Source of the DNA: Carya illinoinensis
Lineage: Eukaryota; Streptophyta; Magnoliopsida; Fagales; Juglandaceae
Direction of reading: 5' to 3'
Length of the DNA: 64,000 nucleotides
Assembly: GCF_018687715.1 (NCBI RefSeq)
Contig: NC_056757.1
Span: 2,666,501-2,730,500, forward strand
The position numbers were made by a program, and so were the translations under genes. Under the pieces are notes generated by a model that did no database searches, had not been told where the DNA came from, and saw only the letters and a program-made list of their open reading frames with translations. Positions 12,429 through 24,800 of the stretch are shown piece after piece; the first letter of the stretch is position 1; the number at the start of each line of letters is the position of its first letter.

Positions 12429-14682
12429 TAGAGGTGAGCACCGACTTACAATCCGACATTGACTCTGACTTTATTGGAATTCAAATCCAAACATCGACTT
12501 GGATAGACTTTGATCCTATTCTGCCTCTCGAGCAAAGTCAGATTTGAGGTTTATTTATTTATTTATTTATTTATTTTAAGTTTCATGTTTAATCTATTTA
12601 AAAAAAAAAAACTAATAAAATTAACTACTAATTTACTCCTATACTAATATCTAACTTATTTTTATACCAAATTTATACTATAATGTCTAATTACATGTTA
12701 GTATCCTATATTATTACATATAATTTTTAGCGCCTAACTACATGATATTATACTATATATAGTATTACATGTTATTATATTATACTACTAGTGTTTAACT
12801 TATTTATAACTTATTTCTACACTAGACATACTTCTAACTTAATTATATACTAGACCTTCTAATGCCTAATTACATGTTATTATACTTTAGTAAATAGTAT
12901 ATGTGTTATTAACTTGGTATACTAGACTTATTTAAATACTAGTGTCTAACTTATTTATATATATATTTTTATTATGGATGACAATAAGACTATAATATTT
13001 ATATATACTAAACTATCATTAGTTATTTAGCTCATACTAGTATATTATTGAATTTAATTATATAAGTTCTAGTTATATAACTATAATAATATATGATAAA
13101 TATATAAATAAATACATATTTTTATAACATATGTACAATATTAAAGTCGGATTCAGAGTAGGAGGGCAAAGTCAGAGTCAGAGTCGAAGTATAAAGTTGG
13201 AGTTGGATTAGATTGGAGTTGGTCCAAAAACATTTCTGACTCTAACTCTAATTTAAAAATTAAAAAAAAGAAATCCAACTCTATTTTTCAGAGTCAGAAC
13301 ATAGTTAAAATTTTAAATTTTTGCTCAACTCTATGTGAATCGTGCTCACATTGGTTCAATTTATAGCCAATATTCCCAAAACGAAGATGAAGAGAGGGGT
13401 GCAAAGGGCCGCTGGTCTATGTGGCTTGTAGTAAGTTTTTTGTATTATCCTACAATACAAAAAATAGCCTAAAAATGCATAAACACAAAGGGAAATGAAG
13501 AAGTTGGCTAAAAACTAGAGTTTTTGGTGTTGAGGGGATGACGGAAGGAGCCGAAGCTCCTCCTTCTGCCCAGAGACAATCCTCAATGGAAGGTAGGGTT
13601 GGTTGGGCAAAAAGGCTGTAGGTTAAGACAAAATGGAGGATGATTTTTCTAATTGCATTACATATTTTTTGTTGAACAACACTCCCATAGCCCCCCCCCC
13701 CCCCCCACCAACCAAAAATAAAATAAAAAATAAAAATAAAAAGGTTATGTTTTGTGTAACCGAAAACCACAAATCCTTAGCTCCACAACGCAAATAGATT
13801 CGACCTAATTTTCAAGGGTACTTCTCAACCTTACTTTGCAATTGAAGTTCTTTTAAGGTTATCTTACAATTTTTTTGTCATTTTCTTTATATCTCATTGG
13901 TCAATTAACATGTACTAGAGGTCACAAGTCTCCATTAGTTAAAAGTTGTGGCATCTTTCTCTAAGAAGATTGGACATTTTTAGTACATGTAATTATATGT
14001 CTTGAAAATATATTAGTAGTAGATTTTATGGATTCTTGTTCCTATAATGGAGACCATATGTAACCTTTTTTTTTAGTGTTTTTAGTTTTTTAAGAAGATG
14101 ACGGTACCCTACTTTTATTAATTACCTTTACTTAGGAAATATAAATACCTTATACAACGAGAGAAAACTTGGGGGTTGCAATGATAGAAATAAAAAGTTC
14201 CAAAACCAAGTTCCTATAAAATAACTAAAGACTATTTAAAAAAAATATAATACAATGAGCCTAAGAATTAACGAAGATGAGTTAGTAACGAATAGAAGAA
14301 AAACCTTCATGATCCATAGAGAAAAGCACATTCAATATATTTAGGGAGTTGAAGAAGAGACGAAAAATTTACCATATGTCTCACAACACCAAAGTAGGCT
14401 AAACTATCAGCTAATGCATTATCTTATCTGCAAACATGATTAGTACTGAACGGATAATAATTCTTGAAATGCAAAATATCATTCCAAATGTTTAAGTAAG
14501 GTTAGGGGAGAAGAACTAGGATTGAACAAAGATTTGAAAATTTGATTCCGAATCCAACTCTAACAATGGAGTAAGAGTCATATTTTTTTCTAATTTTTCA
14601 ATTGAAATTGGAGGTGTTGCTGGACTAACTTCGACTTCAATTTTTCGCTCTGGCTCTTACTCTGAATCTGACTCTGATATTG

Positions 14683-14806
14683 CACATATGTTATAAAATA
14701 ATTATTTATCCATATATTAATCATATAATAAATTTATTTATATATATTGATCATATATTATTATATGATCAATATATAGATAAATAATTATTTTATAACA
14801 TATGTG
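14683..14806. repeat. Imperfect palindrome, 124 bp
   Basis: The left arm starts CACATATGTTATAAAATAAT (14683) and the right arm ends with its reverse complement (…14806). The arms match nearly perfectly for about 50 bp around an A/T centre near 14744. It could extrude as a hairpin, and may be a remnant of two TE ends joined head to head. Confidence 0.7.
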
Positions 14807-15015
14807 TTATATTTGAGTCTAGTATAATAACATGTAATACAAAGTCTAATATAAAACTAAGTTAAAAATAAGTTAGACACTAGTATAATAACAGGTAATA
14901 CTATAGTATAATAATATTTAGTTAAATACTATAATACAAGTGCATAATAGGAATAAGTTAGACACTATTATAGAATAGTTTAAAGAGTTAATAACATGCA
15001 ATATGATAGTATAAT

Positions 15016-15540
15016 AACATTGGGAAATGAGACGGGTAAGGAACTTGTTGAACTCATCGAGTGAGATATGAAGCTCTTGTATGAACAAGATGTTACATTT
15101 GGTGGTGGGTGCGCAAATCGGTCTAAGTAAACTATGTCTCACACTCATAATGATGGTAGCATATCAATAGGGAGTAGCTGTATAATTGATCCCTTGGCCT
15201 TTTTGAAAAAATTTCAAGAAGAGTAGAAGTCAGCAACCTTGATAGACTGTAAGTCAGAGTTAGAATAGTATTTGTTGGAGGATGTTGAGATTCCGATGGA
15301 GAGTTTCGACATTTTAATATGGTGAAGGGTCAACGTCTCCACCAAATATCCAATTCTTCCTCTGATAGCAAGAGATATCTTGACCATTCCAATTACCACC
15401 GTAGCATTTGAGTCAGCATTTAGGACAGAAAGCCGTATCCTGGATCCGTTTCGGAGTTCTTTAGAATTGTAGAGACTCTTGTGTGTACACAAAACTGGTT
15501 GACATCCACTCCTATATATATGAGTCAAAATTATCGGACA
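15016..15540 (+). pseudogene. hAT transposase C-terminal fragment (dimerisation domain)
   Basis: With stops tolerated, the plus strand reads SELE*YLLEDVEIPMESFD, then YPILPLIARDILTIPITTVA, then ESAFRTESRILDPFRSS. This is the signature of the hAT-family C-terminal dimerisation domain (family pattern: YP.LS..ARD.L.IP.TTVASESAFS...R.LD..RS.L). At least three in-frame stops and one frameshift (about 15485) are present. After the shift the text resumes TQNWLTSTPIY. The N-terminal and catalytic parts (BED finger, RNase H fold) were not found. It is dead, and is part of the hAT element around it. Confidence 0.75.
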
Positions 15541-15860
15541 CAATTGATGATGCAAATAGCTATAAGTTATACTTAGGTAATATATTTAGATATTTGTTTT
15601 TAGTTTTTGTTATATATCTTGATTTGTCATTTTTTGATACTAATTTCTTATATTCTAACATCTTAATGTAGAATTAACCATATTTGACAAGTATACTAAA
15701 TGAAGATGATTGAGGTACATTTGTGAAATTGTGTAACTGCTATTTGTTTAATTTTGTTTCATTATTTTTATAAATTTATGTGGACTTATCTTATTTCCTC
15801 ACTAATCTTATCTTCTTTACTTCATACATAACTTGGAATGGTACTCGGAGTTTAGTTATT

Positions 15861-15998
15861 TTGTTGTTGACTTGTTGGAAATTTGGAATGGGAACATTTA
15901 TTTGGTTGGCACAACTTATACTTTGTTTTGTTGTTGACTTGTTGGAAATTTGAAATGGGAACATTTAATTTGGTTGGCACAACTTATAATTTGTTTTG
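15861..15998. repeat. Tandem duplication, 67-bp period, two copies
   Basis: The unit beginning TTGTTGTTGACTTGTTGGAA occurs at 15861 and again at 15928 with few differences, followed by the start of a third. It lies in the probable 3' UTR of the hAT relic. Confidence 0.75.
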
Positions 15999-16739
15999 TT
16001 GTTGCTGATTTTCTTTTTTTGTTGGAATAGGAACTTAGAGAATGTTGGTTGTTGTTGTAATTGACAAAAAAATAACATTAGTGCTCCTAGTTGCGTTTTA
16101 TCAATGTGTTATTGGATAGTTTGGATGATGGATGATGGATTGGTTGGATACTTTGGGAGGCTAGTTGTGTTTTACCATAACTTGGAATGGGAAGATATTT
16201 AGTTTTGTTTGTTGTTGGAATTTTAGTTTTGGCTTGTATTAAATTAGTAGTGAATGATTTAGTTTTTTTTAATGTTTTAGTTTTGGTTTATAAGTTGTAG
16301 TAAATCAGCATTGATTAGTTGCATGTAGTTGGTTATGGTTTTTTTAACTTGTAGTGAATTATTTAGTTTTGTAGTTTTGGTTATGTTTTAAATAAAATTG
16401 AAGTAAATATCAGTGAAAGACTTTTAGTTTTTAATTTTTGAAAAATTGAAATTTGAAAGCCAACAAAAAATTCTTTTTAAAAAATGGACAAAATATGAAG
16501 TTAAAAAAAAAAAAAAATTCCAAATTCGACTCTGCTCCAACAAGTCTGAGTCGGATTTAGCAGATTCCAATTCTAATTTTGTCGGTGCTCACCCCTAAGA
16601 AAAACCATTATTAATCCATTAATAATAAGGAGGGAATCAATCTCAATACTAAGATCAATGACATTAACTTGATGGCAAAATGTTAAACCAACTCTCAAAG
16701 CTAGCAAGAAAAAATAGCAATGATAGAAAAATTATTGGA

Positions 16740-18370
16740 ACGCAAACTACCATTACAACCATCTTCCAGGATGATCTTTTGAAGCATTGTCAATATTAAA
16801 CTTAAGAGTACCCATGGGAGGTAGAGTCTGTTTGACAAGAATAGGTTTTTTGGTCTGGACGATGAGTCTAGAGATATGAAAAGAGTTGAGCAATGTTGGC
16901 ATTAGACATAGGAGCTTTAGGGTTCAAAAGGGATTAAGATCAAGCATTCATTTCTTAATCTTACCAATAATACTAATGGCATTAGAATGAGATTCCTCAA
17001 ATCTTTCTTTATTACATGCTAGCCATACCTCCCAATATAGGAGTGATGGTAGCAAGTAGACAAGCAAGGTAAATTGATCAAAATTCTTGAAAGAAGACCA
17101 CCAATGAATAGCCACACTTTTCCAACAGTTGGAGTCCAAAAGAGTATGACCAAAGACAAAAGAGAAGTAATGCCAAATGTTTTTTGCCAGAGAGAAGTCC
17201 GAAAAATATATGATTTGCATTTTTAATAGAACCATTGGAACAAGAAGAGCACTTAGAAACCATAGGAATCCCACATTATTGAACTTTATCATCTAGAGGG
17301 ATTCCATTATGCCATAACTTCTAGACAAAAATCGAAATCTTAGTAGGGAGGATATGATTTTAAACAAAACTCATGGCTGTGTTGTTTGGAAAGTGAGCCC
17401 GCAAAAGGTTCCAAACATATTTAGAAGAGAACTTACCATCATTAAAATGTTTCCAGACTCTAATATCACAACTAGTTTTAAGAGAGACAAGGTAGTGGTT
17501 AACTTCTTAAATAAGAAAGAGGCTGCCTAAAGTAGAAAGCATAGGAGTATTCCAACCAGTGGAGGAACAAACATCTCTAAGAAGAAGATAGTGGTTGTTG
17601 ATATGGATAGAAATAGAGGTAAGAATATATTTTATTAGAGTGAACTTTCTTCCTGTGGATAATTAACAACATTTTCACCCAGCCATTTTTTTTCCTGATT
17701 TTGTTTAAAATAGAGTCAAAAGAAGAAATGAGGAGCTTACTATAAGAGATGGGGCACCAAGATAAATAATGAAAAATGTAACCTCCATTGAAACCCCTGG
17801 TAGTTCTAATAATATTATTTCTAGTGCTAGGATCATTCTTATGCAGAAGAAACACGCTTTTAGGATGATCGCTTTTTCACCTTGTGATATTATCATAATG
17901 AGGGATGAAGTTCATAAGGTCTTGGAGACTTCTCTTAGAGCCATTGGTGAAGACTAAGATATCATTAGCAAAAAGAATATGAGTGATAGGGTTGCAACCG
18001 TAAGGCTGTGTTAAGGAGTGATATGGCCATCAATCATAAGTTGATGAAGGCTTCTACTTAAAGAATATTAATTAAGAATAAAAAAGAAAGGGAAAAAAGG
18101 ATCCCCTTGTCTAATACCTTACTAGTTGTGCAGTAGTTGGCATGCATACTATTAAGGTAGGTGGAAAAAATAGACTTTAAGAAATAGGCTTGAAAAAGAG
18201 AGACCACACTCGCACTAAAGCCATAAGTGGATAGAATATGAGAAAGATAAACCCAATTGACTCTATCAAAAGGTTTGCCGTATTAGCTTTAAGTATAATA
18301 TTATTACTAATTATTTTCTTAACCAAACTATGAATTAGTACTTCTCGAACTAACTCGATAACATTTAGAA
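16740..18370 (-). pseudogene. Antisense LINE ORF2 relic (RT, zf-RVT, start of RNase H)
   Basis: Read on the minus strand from 18370 down, plant L1 ORF2 pieces occur in the right order. They are RT text FDRVNWVYLSHILSTYGFSA (about 18280-18210), HILFANDILVFTNGSKRSLQ (about 17985-17925, a YADD box decayed to FAND), SVFLLHKNDPSTRNNIIR (about 17860), the post-RT region, the zf-RVT region NIWHYFSF...WEVWLACNKERFEE (about 17190-17000), and the opening of RNase H, PMGTLKFNIDNASKDHPG, at about 16815-16760. Many stops and frameshifts are present. RNase H is cut after its first motif. No ORF1 or endonuclease is visible because the upstream side abuts a copia fragment. Confidence 0.75.
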
Positions 18371-18960
18371 TATATAGGATGAGTTCCATGCAACATAAAA
18401 TGTGGGGTTTCATAATTAATGGCAATGATGGTAACCGATTGATAAGATAAACAGTCATAACAAACGCTTCTACCCACTTAAATAAGGGGGCACCACAATG
18501 AAAAAGCATGGTCATTCCTAACTCTCGAATAATTCTATGGCGTTGTTCAATTATACCTATTTCCTCGTGAGTATGAGGACATGATATTTGATGAACTATG
18601 CCAGTTTTCAAAAAATGAGATGTCAATCTTGAGTTAAGAAACTCACCTCCACCGTCTAAATGAAAAACTTTTATTTGTTTGTTAAACTGCCTTGCGACAT
18701 AATTTTCAAAAACCAAATATGTATAAAAAAAAAAAAAATCAGATTTATGTTTCAAAGGAAATAATCCCTGTACGTCATACCAAGAAGAGAAAAAGAAAGC
18801 AAAAGACTCTGATATGAATAAAAAAATCTGTGTATTCCTTCTGAAATTGAAAAGACCAAAGACGTGAACACTCTCTATACATTGGTTCCTATTTAAATAA
18901 AAAATACATCTCGTGGCCAGCTAGCAACCAACAATTATTTCAAAAAAAAAAAAAAAAACT
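18371..18960 (-). pseudogene. Ty1/copia fragment: LTR end, PBS-like site and integrase core
   Basis: The minus strand has copia integrase text: FHLDGGGEFLNSRLTSHFLK (DGGGEF catalytic motif), GIVHQISCPHTHEEIGIIEQ, and FKWVEAFVMTVYLINRLPS, between about 18755 and 18440. Upstream (18800-18960) it reads like an LTR end, with a TATTTAAATAGG box and CATATCAGAGTC, close to the usual tRNA-Met primer site TGGTATCAGAGC. Gag and protease are missing between them, so the element is internally deleted. The open frame 18755-18177 is a chimera: integrase at its start, LINE RT text at its end. Confidence 0.7.
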
Positions 18961-19035
18961 AACAATACGCAAGGGCTCTGTTATTTGACTGATTCAAAAT
19001 AAAGTGTATCTGGACTTAAACCCGAGAATGATGCA

Positions 19036-19308
19036 TTACTCTTCAATAAATGCTTGATCCGATTGAGCTGTTATGCCATGCAATTTCTTCTCATCTTGTT
19101 GAACGACCTTTTGGTTTGAACTTGTTGACCCCAAGTCTTCTCGACCACTCAAACTCTTTCTACTGATTTTCAGATCATTGTGAGGATTCTCATCCTTATC
19201 ACTCCAAGATATTTGGATCTCCTTATCACTCCTCTGATCCTCATAAATTTTATGGCCGAATTGTGATGCATTGCTAACATGCGTAATACTAGAAGTAATT
19301 TTAGAATA
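19036..19308 (-). pseudogene. Unrecognised exon-like open frame, about 90 codons ending in TAA
   Basis: On the minus strand, an open frame runs from about 19308 to a TAA at 19036-19038. It is acidic and polar: GHKIYEDQRSDKEIQISWSD, then DENPHNDLKISRKSLSGRED, ending QSDQAFIEE. No ATG begins it, but a possible acceptor (TTACTTCTAG) lies inside near 19290, so it looks like a last exon. Composition is unlike the surrounding A/T-rich DNA. I do not recognise a family. It may be a captured host exon in a TE, or the remains of a gene. Confidence 0.35.
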
Positions 19309-20374
19309 TGCTAATCACTCTCTATAAAAACGTGAGATAAGAATTTGAGTTCTTTCATGAGAGTGATCCACTCAAGTCATGTGTCCCGTATTTTTTTAGA
19401 AAAATTGTGCAGACTGACTTGGGTACCTTATAACAGTATAAATCTTCTGACTTTCTGAATTTTATGTGAATTTGGCATGAGACTAGAAAATGTGATTCAA
19501 ACGTGCATTTTGCATTAAATTGATAAATTCTCATTACCTAAAAGAAGAACTACGTACGCATGCATTTTGCATTAAATAAGTCCTCGTAATTACCTAAAAG
19601 AAAGCTACGTATTTTCATCTATATCCAACTCACTTTAACAAAAGCACCTTGTGCTCAATCCCACGTGTTCTCTTTAGGTCCAGTGATGAACCATCTAGAT
19701 AAAATCACATACAAAAGTTGCACGTAAATCCAGTACATTAATACGCACGTTGCAAATGACATTCTTTATAGAGAGATAGATATTTGTAATTTTAGGATAT
19801 GTAAGAGTCACATAATTTTAAAAGAAAAAATAAATAAATGTGAGATTTATATAAAAAATTAATTTTTTTTAAAGATAAATCTTATAATTTTATAAAATGA
19901 ATGTGCGGTACTACTTACAGTACAATCTATAATTATATTTAATATTATTTTTGAAAAAAGAATATTTATATAAATGAAATATCTTATAAAATTAAGATCA
20001 TTTTATAAAAATATATTCATTTTAAAATATAATTATATAAAAAAATATTATAAATATATCATACCATCGAAGAAATTAAAAAAGTAAGTGCGTCTTTGGA
20101 GAGAAGGTTGCGGATCACGAAAAGGTTTAAAAAGGTGGAGCTCAAAGCCCTAGTATAAGTTCTCAGTCATTTCACCAGCTGACCTTAGAACCGACAACCA
20201 GACTCAGGTTCCCTCTAATTAATATCGCTTAATAAAACGGAAAAACCTGCCGGTTCCTCTCCTATGGAAGGGAAATTGTCTGTCGGGCATCGGACGGGTC
20301 AGACCCTTTGACTTGAAGACTGCAGCAAAAACCCTAAACCGACTCCGTACCAAAACCAAATTAAAGCCCGTACT
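19309..20374. other. Non-coding stretch, nothing recognised
   Basis: A/T-rich from 19780 to 20090, with more balanced DNA at 20090-20370. A 79-codon minus-strand frame at 20458-20219 runs into a transposon end and is not supported as a gene. Confidence 0.5.
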
Positions 20375-20382
20375 CTGGATAA

Positions 20383-21242
20383 TAGGTCTATAATCGAGTC
20401 GAGTCGAGTAAAATTTTGATTTGTCAAATTTGGCTCGATTCAAAATACTCGAACTCAATCTCGAGACTTTTTTTAATTTTTTGTTCGAGCTCGACTCGAC
20501 AAACTAAAATCTCAACTCGAGCTCATCCCACAAATGAGTTCTAGTCGAGTAGCTCGAGCTCGAGCTTGAATTGTTTTTTTTAAATAAGATTTAATAATTA
20601 ATAAATTAAATAAATAAATAAAAAATAACTAATATTAAATTTATACAACTAACAAGTAGAATCTCTATTAAATTATAAAATTTTTAAAAATTTATAAATA
20701 ATTAATATATAACTAGTTGATATTTATCCAAAATAACAATATATTATATGCCTACATATATTATTAATACATACACTTAATATGATAAAATATATCTATT
20801 TCATATATGATTTCCACATACTAGTATATGAAATTATTAAATTTTATCAACTAATTATTATACAAATTATAAAATATACCTATGAAGTATATTTACTATA
20901 TAGACATAAGTAATTAGAATACATATTATATATTTAATTATAAAAGTGGTATGCTTATATTATTAGTTAATACATATATACATGCATAGGTGTATGTATA
21001 TATATATATTAGTATATGAATGAGTTTTAATCGAATCGAGCTAACGAGTCAACTCGAGCATAAACGGGCATTAGCCGAGTCGAGTCGAGTTTTGTCGAGT
21101 ATGTATCATTTACAAATTGAGCGAGTAGTTGCTTTAACGAACGGGTTTTTTTTTTTTTTTTCTTATGAGTCGAGTTCGATTCGAGTTTAACCGAGCAAGT
21201 ACCGAGAGAGCTATTGAACAGACTGGTTCATTTACAGCTCTA
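20383..21242. mobile_element. Non-autonomous hAT-type element, 860 bp, with near-identical 8-bp TSD
   Basis: Left end TAGGTCTATAATCGAG (20383) and right end inverted TAGAGCTGTAAATGAAC (ending 21242) are imperfect TIRs. Both subterminal zones are packed with CGAGTCGAGTCGAG and GCTCGAGCTCGA motifs, while the core is extremely A/T-rich. The flanking octamers are CTGGATAA (20375-20382) and TTGGATAG (21243-21250), sharing TGGATA at the same offset, as expected of an aged 8-bp hAT target duplication. No coding capacity. Confidence 0.75.
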
Positions 21243-21250
21243 TTGGATAG

Positions 21251-21890
21251 GGATAAAAAGAAACAAATTGGTGAACTGATAAATCGGATTGGACCAATCC
21301 ATCGGTCAGGTATCGGTCCGATTTATATATATATTTATTAATTTTTAATATTATATATAATTTTTATACATAATATATATAATTATATATAAAATAATTT
21401 TATATTATATGGTAAATTATTAATTAATATATTATTAAAATTTAAAATTCTATATTACTATATATTATTATATAATATAATATATTATATCACTATATTA
21501 TTATATATTAATATACTATATTATACATATATTATATAATATATCAAAAAAATTAAAAAAATCAAACCAAAACATGAAAATCAGAAGTAATAATTTAATA
21601 ATATAATCAGTACGATATTAAATTTTTAAATTTCAAAATTGATATTTTTAAATCTCAAAATTAATATATGGATGTAAATTATGTCAAATTAGACCGGTTA
21701 TATCCTTATCTCTGGGTATCTGTCTTTTTCCTTGTTCTATTTATATGGCCTTTCTATCTTAATCTTTTTCTCTCCAATTCATCATCTCCTTCTGTTTTCA
21801 TTCCTGCCTTCTTTTCGTTTTGCACTTTACCTTTTCTCTTTGCTAGAAATCTTCATCTGCTTGCTGTTATTTCGTTCTTGATCAAGTCCC
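21251..21890. other. A/T-rich flank and promoter/5' UTR of the HD-Zip gene
   Basis: 21280-21660 is a very A/T-rich segment with CGGT/ACCGG motifs at its edges, possibly another MITE. 21700-21890 is pyrimidine-rich and ends at the ATG of the HD-Zip gene, so it is probably the 5' UTR and core promoter. The upstream frame starting at 21668 has no family support. Confidence 0.45.
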
Positions 21891-24800
21891 ATGGCGCGTT
21901 TACCTTCAAGCTCGTCTAGCTTGGAATTGACCATATCTATGCCTGGCTTCACTTCATCCCAGATTCTTGCTTCATCTGGTAAGGAACTAGGTTTTTGCTT
22001 TATCGACCATCTCTCTATATCTCTCTCTCTTCTTTGTTTGGAAAAAGGTTTTTTGATATTTTTGTTGCCTTTAAAATTGACACAATCTTCCTCTGGTTGT
22101 GGTTTCTCTACCTATCGTATAACAGTTGTCTACTTTCTTATTCAATAATTCATATTTAATTTGATTTTAATGCATGACCTTCTACCCGGCTAATAACATG
22201 AACTTTTTTGTCTCCATATTTGTTGGCCCTCACAGAGTTTACAGTATATATAATATGGTTGATTTTATGGTATTTTTGTTTTTATTTTTATTTTTAAAGC
22301 TCTGTTGAAACAAAATCATAATACTGTAAAAAAATGTAGAGGGTTGTGCAGTGAGGGACTTGGACATAAACCAAGTACCATCAGTTGGAGCATCTCTAGA
22401 AGAAGAATGGCTGGCATTGAATATGGAAGATGATGATGATGAAGAAAGTATCCACGGAGGCCCTCCCCGAAAAAAACTCCGCCTCACCAAGGAACAGTCC
22501 CACCTCCTTGAAGAAAGCTTCAGACAAAATCATACCTTAAGCCCCGTAAACCTGATCTATCACTCTCTCTTTATTTATCTCTCTAGATTGCAATCTCCCC
22601 CCAGGCCCGAACCCATTTCTTCTTTGGTAAATACCAAGCAAAAGATATTAATGCATGGGTGCAACACCAGAACTTTCCTTAAATTTTTTGTTTTTGTTTT
22701 GTCGTTTTCGACCTAGTCTGTTGGTGGTGTATAATTCTTTTGGAATTTTCCACGTGCAGAAGCAGAAAGAGGGTTTGGCTATGCAGTTGAAGCTGAGGCC
22801 ACGGCAAGTTGAGGTGTGGTTTCAGAATCGTAGGGCCAGGTATTGTACCTTAAATATGCTAAGGTAGATATTCAATGTTGTGGTTCTCTCGTTGGTGGCT
22901 GGTTACAGATAATCTGAATCTGATTCGAACCCCTACATACAAATCGTACTCTCTATGTATAAAGTAGAAAGCGATCGGCCCTGTAGAGGATAAGATTCTC
23001 TCGAAAAACATGAATGATACGGCACTAATTGTATCATGTTGATTTTTCCAAGGTTGATTTGGTCATTTGTACTTCAACTCTACAATAGAAAAGAGATTAG
23101 ATGTATATATACTTCTTCTCTGGGCTTCTATCGAGTAGAGGTAAAATATCCTGTCCTTTTACAGGACAATATTTTACATGCAATTAATATATTAATTAGC
23201 GTAGTACGATTTGCAAAAGTGCAGTATGGAGGAAAAGTTAGAAGTTATACAAGAGGCTCTATCTCATGAAATAAAAGAGAGGAAATTTATGTAGAGACCC
23301 ATAAATTGAAAGTTGCAGTAATTTGTGGAGGCAAATGCCTGATTATGAAATTGCTAACGGATCATCATTATCATTATAATAGGGATGTATTCAAAGTGAC
23401 CAAGAAGAAGGTCTGAGGCCAGCCAGGAACATCTGATTTAGAGAACTGAATTCATTCCTAATGCTCATAGAGTTTGAAGATCTTCGAGACAAGGAGCATG
23501 TTATTCGTGAAGGACCTTCTTAATTTGACAAAGATTTGGTGCTAATAAAGGAGGTTGAAGATCATCAACAAGTTCACCAAATATGACTTACGGAAACTTT
23601 GTTTTGGATTCGTCTTCAAGATTTACCACTAATAGCCAAGAATGAATACATAGGCAACCTAATTGGGAGCACAATTGGACAGGTAGAAGTAGACATTGAG
23701 AAGGGAGAAATAGCATGGGGTGAGTTCATGAAAGTTTGGATCATTATTGATATTACAAAACCTCTACTAAGAGGGAAGAAGATAAATATTGGTTCGGTAG
23801 ACCCAATATGGGTATGTTTCCCATACGAACGTCTCCCAAACTTTTGCTATTGTTGCAAAAGATTGGGTCATGGACATAGAGAGTGTGAGCTATGGTAGAA
23901 AGCGCAGAATGATTATGAGCAAGAAGGTTTTCCTTATGGACAATGGATGCGAGCTGGTAGTCAGGGAACCAGAGGATGGGAACGACGAGAACAAAAATGA
24001 GAGATCGAATGCAATGCTACACTAGATGCTCCAGTGCATGAAAAAAGGTAGGAATCAATCTTGGTGGATAACAGAAGAAATCATGGCACTCAATCTCAAT
24101 CAGCAAATTCTTTGGATGATATGGTGAAGGAAAATTCCAAGGATAATGGGACTGGTCCTAATGAAGAGGATGAAATAACAGAGGCTATTATGCAGTTGAA
24201 AAAACAGGAGGCCATAAATTCAAAAGGAGAGAAGATGGAATTTCAAAAGGGGCGGGAAGTTGATAATACACAGGGAATTGAAGAGGAAGATGGGATAGGA
24301 GCACCTATGATGGAGGGGACACAGTTGGGCTTGCAATCTACGCACGATAGGTCATGGGCTTGAGTCGAGGAACATAATAGGTCAAGGCCTTAAATGAAAG
24401 AAGGGCTGGTGGAGAACTTAAATGAATTTGGCAAATGGAAGCCAGATGTCTTAAAAGGCCGAAAGTGGAAATGCATATCCCAAATAAGCAAAACGACTTC
24501 ATCACAGTTATTGATTTCCCAATAGAAAACACTTACCAAAAAATGAAAAGAGCAACGAGAGGTGGAAGAAGATCAGGGAAGATTAACAAAAAGAAGTTAT
24601 TCAAGGAGAAGGTCTGATGAAGAACAAGAGGAGATTCAATTGATTATATCAGCAGCGGTTGGTGTCCAGCCCTGCTGGGAGTAATGAAAACCTTCAGTTG
24701 GAATGCTCGTGGGCTTGGAAACCCACGAAGTATTCATACTCTTTGAGACTTTGTCAAGAAGGAAGTGCCCGACATTATGTTCTTACTAGAAACCAAATTG

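Larger units (their letters stand above)
12429..16597 (+). mobile_element. Decayed hAT transposon region bounded by 17-bp TIRs
   Basis: Left end TAGAGGTGAGCACCGAC (12429-12445) and right end, read inverted, TAGGGGTGAGCACCGAC (16581-16597) match at 16 of 17 positions and have typical plant hAT form. Subterminal DNA is rich in 'gactctgact/gagtcggag' motifs. A hAT dimerisation domain is readable at about 15016-15540. Similar subterminal blocks also occur internally (13140-13355 and 14520-14690), so this is probably two or more nested related elements: a ~0.9-kb non-autonomous copy at 12429-~13352 and a truncated autonomous copy ending at 16597. Flanking 8-bp duplications do not match, which supports a composite. 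The 13.36-14.5 kb middle part is unexplained. Confidence 0.6.

Noticed and set aside
13450..13770. 106-codon minus-strand frame with a poly-Gly run
   Set aside because: Contains the poly-C tract at 13690-13706 and has no family similarity; probably chance.
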